12,209 bases of DNA from an uncultured Bacilli bacterium (GTDB lineage: Bacteria; Bacillota_I; Bacilli_A; RF39; UBA660): positions 1 through 12,209 of the forward strand of contig CANQEF010000021.1 in NCBI GenBank assembly GCA_947594675.1. The letters are read 5' to 3'. Both the position numbers and the translations under genes were made by a program. Positions 7,396 to 12,209 of the stretch are shown piece by piece (position 1 is the stretch's first letter; each line of letters begins with the position of its first letter). Under the pieces are notes generated by a model. The model was given only the letters and a program-made list of their open reading frames with translations. It had not been told where the DNA came from and did not search any database.

Positions 7396-7917
7396 TTAAC
7401 TTGTTATTCTTATCGTTAGTAAATCATCTTTTGTTAATTTTCTTGCTGATGAAACAACTATTTTATAATTATCCTCTTGCTTTTGTTTAGAGCTTAATAT
7501 ATTCTTCTCAATCAACAATCCACTATTAGAAGTAGCCAAATTATCTTTTATCTGATTTTTATATACTTCAATTTTAACCTCATTCTCATTAATAATTTCC
7601 AAATCATAACTTAACTCCTTAGAATTAACCTGATCTTTATTTTTATAATTAACCACCTTAATTAAATAACTATTTCCCTTTAAGGCTGATAAATCAATAG
7701 AAAACTCACTATTAGAATTTTCCTCTACTACCGGTACCACCAAATCAGCAAAATTATCCTCTTTTTCTTTTTCCTTATTAATAGCTGTAAGTAATAACAC
7801 TACCACTAAAACTATTAAAGAACCTAATACCAATAATAAAATAATATCACTAACAACTAGCCTCTTTTCATTAGTCTCCTCATCAATATCAATTATAAAT
7901 CTTCTTTTCTTTGCCAT
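7396..7917 (-). CDS. Unrecognised single-pass membrane protein, 173 residues
   Basis: This is the last gene of the PBP operon. The start is ATG 7917 (protein begins MAKKRRFIID), with AGGAG eight bases upstream; an in-frame GTG at 7926 touches that site and is unlikely. A basic and then acidic cytoplasmic tail of about 20 residues precedes one long, strongly hydrophobic helix (about 23-46). A charged Glu/Lys linker (47-56) and an extracytoplasmic domain of about 115 residues follow. That domain is made of alternating short hydrophobic and polar stretches (for example YDLEIINENEVKIEVYK at 104-120), suggesting a small beta-sandwich. There is no Cys and no catalytic motif. It begins 11 bases after the preceding gene, so co-transcription is very likely. 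The function is unknown. A structural partner of the PBP or of the 440-residue protein is inferred only from context. Confidence 0.85.
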   Translation of the reverse strand: MAKKRRFIIDIDEETNEKRLVVSDIILLLVLGSLIVLVVVLLLTAINKEKEKEDNFADLVVPVVEENSNSEFSIDLSALKGNSYLIKVVNYKNKDQVNSKELSYDLEIINENEVKIEVYKNQIKDNLATSNSGLLIEKNILSSKQKQEDNYKIVVSSARKLTKDDLLTIRITS

Positions 7918-7928
7918 ATTAACCACTC

Positions 7929-9251
7929 CTATCTAATCATTTTTAAAAATTTACTATCATCACTAATATCATCCATCTTAGCTTGTTCCTCTTTAGATAT
8001 ACTGCTTTTTAAAATAACATTAGACAAATCTTCTTCTATTTTATTAACATCACTATAATTAGATGTAGCACTATAAGAAAAATCAATTATATCACTTCTT
8101 TGTCTAGCTATCTTTAAAGTAAACAACTTAGTATTTTTAAAATCCCCACTAGATCCATCATACTTATCTTCATAAACCAATTCTACATTATTATCTTCAT
8201 CATTTAAATAAAAATTAACACTTTTAGAATTAGCATTTTTCAAAGTATTTAAAGAACCTATCTTTTTATTATTCTTATCTAAAATAGAAATCTCTTTATC
8301 ATCCAACTTAAAAATAAAATCTATCCACTCATTAGTTGTAAAATATAACAACTTATCTTGATCAACAGAATACGTCATTTTGCTTTCTTCATCACCCAAT
8401 AAATTAGCAACTTCCAAACGCTTTAATTTATTAAATATCTTATCGATATAAACATTAATTACAAAAGACTCATTATCCTCTAAAGGTAAAAAATAAATAT
8501 TTTCCTGAGCCAATCTTTTAGAAAAACTACTCATTATTTGTAAAGCCTTAGGACTAGATCGAATATCTTGATAAATATTTTTTTCAACTTCTTTAAGTAT
8601 CTTGTTATTAATCTTAAGAGTTATTTTATACACTTTCTGTTTCTTATCATTTAAAGTAATCATATCATCATATTTAGTAAAGTAACTATCCTTTAAATTA
8701 TCCTTTAAAGATGCATAAATAAATTCCCTCAAATAATCCAAATTATCACTTAATAAATTACTAGAAATATTTTCAAAATAATTATTACTACCATCATTGA
8801 CATACCTATTTAAAATATCTTCTAAATAATAATAAGAAGTTGCATTTTTAATTAAATATTTCCCCTTTATAGTACTTCCCAATAAAGCCTCTTCAAATTT
8901 AAAAAGAATTTGCTTATTAATCCTATCAAAATCTAAATCAATATAATAATCCTCATCTTTTACTTCCGAAAACAAATGCTTTAAAAACGTATAATTAGCA
9001 TTCAAATCATCATTATCCGTAACTTTATTCCTAACTACCACTCTCGATTTATAATTAAAGCTTTCATTAATCTTCCTAGTATCAAAAAAGTCAATAATTT
9101 TTGAATAAGCATTATCCAAAAGCTCAGTAACTATCGCCTTAGGAGTAGTTTTTTTCTCAATTTTTACACCCAAATTAATTATTACAACAGCTAAAAAGAC
9201 AAATATTATCGCCACAAAAATTGTCATATAATTTTTAATCTTAGTCTTCAT
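7929..9251 (-). CDS. Unrecognised single-pass envelope protein, 440 residues
   Basis: The start ATG 9251 follows GGTAGGAG with six intervening bases. A short basic tail (MKTKIKNY) and one hydrophobic helix (about 9-28) anchor a domain of about 410 residues that should face outside. That domain is rich in Asp, Asn, Lys and Tyr, has no Cys, and alternates strand-like segments (VYKITLKINNK, SFVINVYIDK, VNFYLNDEDNNVELVYED) with helices. The pattern loosely recalls extended beta-sheet carrier or scaffold proteins of the LolA kind, but I see no specific motif and make no family call. Its C-terminus (SKEEQAKMDDISDD) is acidic. It is the fourth gene of the PBP operon, 54 bases after the previous gene, and that gap holds a near-consensus promoter, so it and the next gene may also be made independently. 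Confidence 0.87.
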   Translation of the reverse strand: MKTKIKNYMTIFVAIIFVFLAVVIINLGVKIEKKTTPKAIVTELLDNAYSKIIDFFDTRKINESFNYKSRVVVRNKVTDNDDLNANYTFLKHLFSEVKDEDYYIDLDFDRINKQILFKFEEALLGSTIKGKYLIKNATSYYYLEDILNRYVNDGSNNYFENISSNLLSDNLDYLREFIYASLKDNLKDSYFTKYDDMITLNDKKQKVYKITLKINNKILKEVEKNIYQDIRSSPKALQIMSSFSKRLAQENIYFLPLEDNESFVINVYIDKIFNKLKRLEVANLLGDEESKMTYSVDQDKLLYFTTNEWIDFIFKLDDKEISILDKNNKKIGSLNTLKNANSKSVNFYLNDEDNNVELVYEDKYDGSSGDFKNTKLFTLKIARQRSDIIDFSYSATSNYSDVNKIEEDLSNVILKSSISKEEQAKMDDISDDSKFLKMIR

Positions 9252-9267
9252 AATTATCTCCTACCTA

Positions 9268-9296
9268 ATTATAACCAAAAAGTCTACGATAGTCAA
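9268..9296 (-). promoter_or_regulatory. Internal promoter before the 440-residue gene
   Basis: On the minus strand TTGACT (9296-9291), exactly 17 bases, then a perfect TATAAT (9273-9268). The predicted start near 9261 would leave a leader of only about ten bases, with the ribosome site (9265-9258) partly at or beyond its 5' end. It could be a real internal promoter with a very short leader, or a chance match in AT-rich DNA. Confidence 0.55.
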
Positions 9297-9305
9297 AACA
9301 ACTTG

Positions 9306-9845
9306 TTATTTACTTGGTGATGCTGTAATAAGAGATAAATTATAAGTAAATTTTTTTGAAGTTAATTTCTCCTTTAAACTTTCTTTATACTTAATAAATA
9401 CTTTTAAAGTAAGTTCTTCACCCGGTTTTAAAATGCTTTTAGAAATATCATTATGCGTAATAGAAATAGGCTCAATACTATTTTTCAAAGTAACATCATT
9501 AACATAATCTGGGCTTTCCATTAAATCAACTATTAAGGCATCCATATTACCGTTATTCTTTATTACTATAGAATAAGATAACTCATCATGAGGAACATAT
9601 AAATTGCAATTCATACTAACCTCTTTTTCATCATTAATAATATTACCGACACAATGAGGAGAAATGCTACCACCTTTGACCGCCGTCTGTTCAGTAACCT
9701 TGGTAAAAACAACATCAAAATAAGGATTATTCTCCCTATTTTTTTCTAATCGCATAGAAATAATCGTAAAACCAATTGCCATACAAATAACACTAAAACA
9801 TAACAACACAATAATAGAATTTCTCATCTGTAACATTTTTTTCAT
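9306..9845 (-). CDS. Unrecognised single-pass protein with beta-sandwich-like outer domain, 179 residues
   Basis: ATG 9845 overlaps the TGA of the preceding gene (ATGA), and GGGAG lies about ten bases upstream inside that gene, indicating coupled translation. One hydrophobic helix (about 10-31) follows a short basic tail. The rest looks like a small extracytoplasmic beta-sandwich: SYSIVIKNNGNMDALIVDL (90-108), then a SILKPGEELTLKVFIKYK stretch (137-154) and FTYNLSLI near the end. This layout resembles extracellular Ig-like or TasA/SipW-dependent-type domains, but only in style, so no family is claimed. Cys65 and Cys80 are both outside and could form a disulfide; Cys16 and Cys21 lie in the helix. 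It is the third gene of the PBP operon. No signal-peptidase site is evident, so it is probably membrane-anchored. Confidence 0.84.
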   Translation of the reverse strand: MKKMLQMRNSIIVLLCFSVICMAIGFTIISMRLEKNRENNPYFDVVFTKVTEQTAVKGGSISPHCVGNIINDEKEVSMNCNLYVPHDELSYSIVIKNNGNMDALIVDLMESPDYVNDVTLKNSIEPISITHNDISKSILKPGEELTLKVFIKYKESLKEKLTSKKFTYNLSLITASPSK

Positions 9846-10645
9846 TCTTCACATACTCCCTTTTTATAATTATCACTACTTCCTAAAAAGCAATAACCAT
9901 ATTTATCTATCTTTATATAAGCATACAATTTATCATCTTGAAACTTATAATAACTCTCACTTTCCGGATAAGTCTTTCCATCTAAAGCGGGAATTAAACT
10001 AATATTTATATAATTACTATTAGTAGCAAGATATTGTTCCAATTTTTTATAAACAGAAGATGCGTATTTATAACTATCCTCTTGTGAAATTACCACTCTT
10101 TCTGTTTGATCAATAACATCCCTAGAATAATAATCTAAAAGGAATAAATAATTATCTCCCTCCAAAGATAGACTTTGTGTTTTATTACTAAGCGTTGAAA
10201 AAGATTGTTGAACCTCAAAAGCTACCTTCAACTCATCTTCTACAGTTAAAAGAGCTGACATAAAAGAAGACAACAATTTATTCTCATAACATGTAACTCG
10301 TAAAAGATCATTATTGTGAAGATAATCATTACTAATCAGCATCTTTACTACTTTCAAAAGTCCCTCTTCCAAAGAACAATTTTCAATATTTTCGTTATAA
10401 AGACAAACCGCCTTTTCACTAAAGAAAAATATTTTTTCTATCTTCTTATTACCATTAACTACTATAGCAAAATCAACATCATTTATATTTAATTCAAACA
10501 TATCTACATAATTATTAGGATTAATAAGCTTATCACTACTACCAAAATTCTCCTTTAATTCCGGAATACCTATAAATATAAAGTATAAAATAAGCATCAC
10601 TACTATAATTAAAATTTCCATCCAAAAATAAGCTCTTCTACTCAT
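9842..10645 (-). CDS. Unrecognised single-pass envelope protein, 267 residues
   Basis: The gene begins seven bases after the PBP stop codon, and its ribosome site (GAGG) overlaps that TGA, so expression is tied to the PBP. A short basic tail (MSRRAYFW) and one hydrophobic helix (about 9-27) precede an extracytoplasmic domain of about 240 residues. That domain carries five Cys (81, 90, 119, 252, 265), which could form two disulfides, and a mix of helical (about 92-135, 190-206) and strand-like segments. No POTRA, peptidase or sugar-binding motif is visible. By position it is the closest partner of the PBP. A division-complex accessory protein playing a part like FtsL or DivIB is possible, but sequence does not show it. 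The 3' end overlaps the next gene by four bases. Confidence 0.86.
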   Translation of the reverse strand: MSRRAYFWMEILIIVVMLILYFIFIGIPELKENFGSSDKLINPNNYVDMFELNINDVDFAIVVNGNKKIEKIFFFSEKAVCLYNENIENCSLEEGLLKVVKMLISNDYLHNNDLLRVTCYENKLLSSFMSALLTVEDELKVAFEVQQSFSTLSNKTQSLSLEGDNYLFLLDYYSRDVIDQTERVVISQEDSYKYASSVYKKLEQYLATNSNYINISLIPALDGKTYPESESYYKFQDDKLYAYIKIDKYGYCFLGSSDNYKKGVCEE

Positions 10646-10652
10646 ATAAACC

Positions 10653-12209
10653 TCACTGAAATTTAGGAGCCAATTTCAATGTAATTTCTAATCCTTCAGT
10701 AATACTACTTCCCTCCGACAAAGACTGTTCCGTTACATAACCCACTCCATCAAGAATTACCTTTACATTCAACTTTTCCAATAAATCCTTAGCGAGTTTG
10801 CTAGATAAACCAACAACATTTGGAATAGTTATATTATTATCATTTGTAATCAAATAAATTGTATCATTAGAAGTTAACTCATCTTTAGCCTCAGGAATCT
10901 GCTTAACCACTTTAGAACCATTGCCTAATACCTGATAAGGCATTCCCATACTATCAAGCTTTGTTTTTACACTATCTACCTTCTTATTAATGAAACTCTC
11001 CATGGTATATTCCTTTATTTCTAAAGAATTATTATCGTGATCATTGCCAAAATATTTAGAAAGATTACCAACAATTTCTTTAATAGCATTACTAATAGGT
11101 TTCTGACTACCCGCTGTTGGTCTTTTTACAGAGGCATAAATAATTACCTGAGGATTACTCTTAGGATAAATACCCGCAAAAGAAGAAATAATATCACTTT
11201 TACCCGTTAAATAACCGCCACCATTTTCACTAGCAACTTGAGCCGTTCCCGTTTTACCAATCAATTCACCACTATCTATTCTATAACCACTACCCGTATT
11301 TCCATAACCATTAACACAATCATCCATTAGTGACAACATCTTCTGAACCGTCTGTGTAGAGGCAACACGTTCATTTTCTTCACGCTCATTTTCTAAAATT
11401 ACCTCATTAGTCTCAGAATCAACAATCTTTTTAACAATATAAGGTTTTAGTAAAATTCCATCATTAGTAAGTGGTGTCATAGCCTGAACATTTTGCATAG
11501 GTGTCGTCGTTATACCCTGACCAAAACCAGCATTAAAAATTTCTGTTTCATATTTAAAATTAAGACTACCAGCAGATTCATTAGGAAGAGTAATACCCGT
11601 CTTACGACCAAAACCTAATCTTTTAAAATATTGTCTAAGCATCATACTATTCATATGCCTACTAATAATATTAATAACTCCAACATTACTACTCATAGCA
11701 TAACCTTTATCAAAAGTCAAAACACCCCAACCACCACGGTCCCAGTCACCAATTTGTGTACCATCAGAAGTGGTATAAACACCTGATTCATATGTTTCAT
11801 TACCATTATAAACACCATTTTCCATAGCAGCCATATAAGTAAAAGTCTTCATTGTAGAACCAGGCTCATAAGGAGAAGAAACAGCCAAATCCAAATAATT
11901 AGAAATATTTCTAACATTAGGATCAAACGAAGGAGAAGTAGCAGTTGCTAAAACAGAAGCATTTTTAGCATCAATTATAGTAATATGAAACCAATCCCAA
12001 TCATAATCAATATCAGCATTATTTAAAGCTTGCTCTACAAAAAATTGGACATTACTATTAATAGTTAAATAAATATCTTTCCCCATAATAGCATCTTTTT
12101 GTAAAACCCGAGTATCCGCAATACGATAACCTTTCAAATCTTTCTGATAAGTAATAGAACCATTTTCTCCCTTTAAAATTTTATCATAATATTTTTCAAT
12201 TCCCATCTC
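10653..12209 (-). CDS. Class B penicillin-binding protein with two PASTA domains (N-terminus outside window)
   Basis: This is a membrane-anchored D,D-transpeptidase that cross-links peptidoglycan, of the PBP2B/PBP2x/FtsI type. The frame is open at the right edge. The Met at 12206 lies in the MGIEKYYD motif that normally falls well inside these proteins, so the helix and most of the pedestal domain are missing. Counted from that Met, all three active-site motifs are intact: SxxK Ser117-Lys120 (in EPGSTMK), SxN Ser172-Asn174 (in AMSSNVG) and KTG 318-320 (in GKTGTAQ). FNAGFGQGITTTPMQ (224-238) is also typical. Two PASTA domains follow (about 399-455 and 459-513), which in this family are associated with division PBPs. 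It heads the visible part of an operon with four bitopic membrane proteins, instead of the usual mraY/mur neighbours of the dcw cluster. It is distinct in sequence from the PBP remnant at the left end. Confidence 0.94.
   Translation of the reverse strand, partial: EMGIEKYYDKILKGENGSITYQKDLKGYRIADTRVLQKDAIMGKDIYLTINSNVQFFVEQALNNADIDYDWDWFHITIIDAKNASVLATATSPSFDPNVRNISNYLDLAVSSPYEPGSTMKTFTYMAAMENGVYNGNETYESGVYTTSDGTQIGDWDRGGWGVLTFDKGYAMSSNVGVINIISRHMNSMMLRQYFKRLGFGRKTGITLPNESAGSLNFKYETEIFNAGFGQGITTTPMQNVQAMTPLTNDGILLKPYIVKKIVDSETNEVILENEREENERVASTQTVQKMLSLMDDCVNGYGNTGSGYRIDSGELIGKTGTAQVASENGGGYLTGKSDIISSFAGIYPKSNPQVIIYASVKRPTAGSQKPISNAIKEIVGNLSKYFGNDHDNNSLEIKEYTMESFINKKVDSVKTKLDSMGMPYQVLGNGSKVVKQIPEAKDELTSNDTIYLITNDNNITIPNVVGLSSKLAKDLLEKLNVKVILDGVGYVTEQSLSEGSSITEGLEITLKLAPKFQ

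Noticed and set aside
10653..12209. Idea that the right-hand PBP is the missing half of the broken left-hand PBP
   Set aside because: The right-hand gene has its own complete transpeptidase motifs and two PASTA domains, lies on the other strand, and its sequence around SxN and KTG differs clearly from the left fragment.
1..12209. Mycoplasma-type code (TGA as Trp)
   Set aside because: Trp is encoded by TGG in the PBP, and TGA ends the PBP and the 267-residue gene exactly where the next start signals lie.

Overview
The window is AT-rich, uses strong GGAGG-type ribosome binding sites, encodes PASTA-domain penicillin-binding proteins and NatAB-like and DUF1292 proteins, and reads TGA as stop and TGG as Trp. 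This points to a low-GC Firmicute of the Bacilli/Erysipelotrichia/RF39-like gut type rather than a true Mycoplasma. The exact taxon is inference.

Left end (1-1289, + strand): the C-terminal coiled-coil end of a large serine recombinase runs, with no stop codon of its own, into the 3' half of a SpoVD/FtsI-type PBP gene. The PBP piece lacks its N-terminal half and catalytic Ser, has a stop and a frame change at the junction, and has Pro in place of Ser in the SxN motif. It looks like one end of a mobile element lying in a PBP gene, or a decayed remnant. It ends at a good terminator (1322-1353).

1614-3513 (+): a two-gene ABC exporter operon resembling NatA/NatB, with its own extended -10 promoter and a strong terminator. 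It is convergent with the next block, and the 140-base gap holds two hairpins, one suited to each strand.

3655-7292 (-): a two-gene unit made of a small DUF1292 protein followed by an unrecognised 1110-residue, largely coiled-coil protein with an Asn-rich disordered linker. Its promoter is packed against the terminator of the upstream operon.

7396-12209 (-): one five-gene operon. It begins with a complete-looking transpeptidase region of a two-PASTA class B PBP (N-terminus beyond the window) and continues with four unrecognised proteins. Each of the four has a single N-terminal membrane helix and an extracytoplasmic domain. Gaps are short (a 4-base overlap, 7, 11 and 54 bases), and the operon ends at an 11-bp perfect-stem terminator. 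A near-consensus promoter sits inside it, before the 440-residue gene. The layout suggests an envelope or division assembly built around the PBP, with the four bitopic proteins as uncharacterised partners. This block and the giant coiled-coil protein are the best candidates for undescribed biology.
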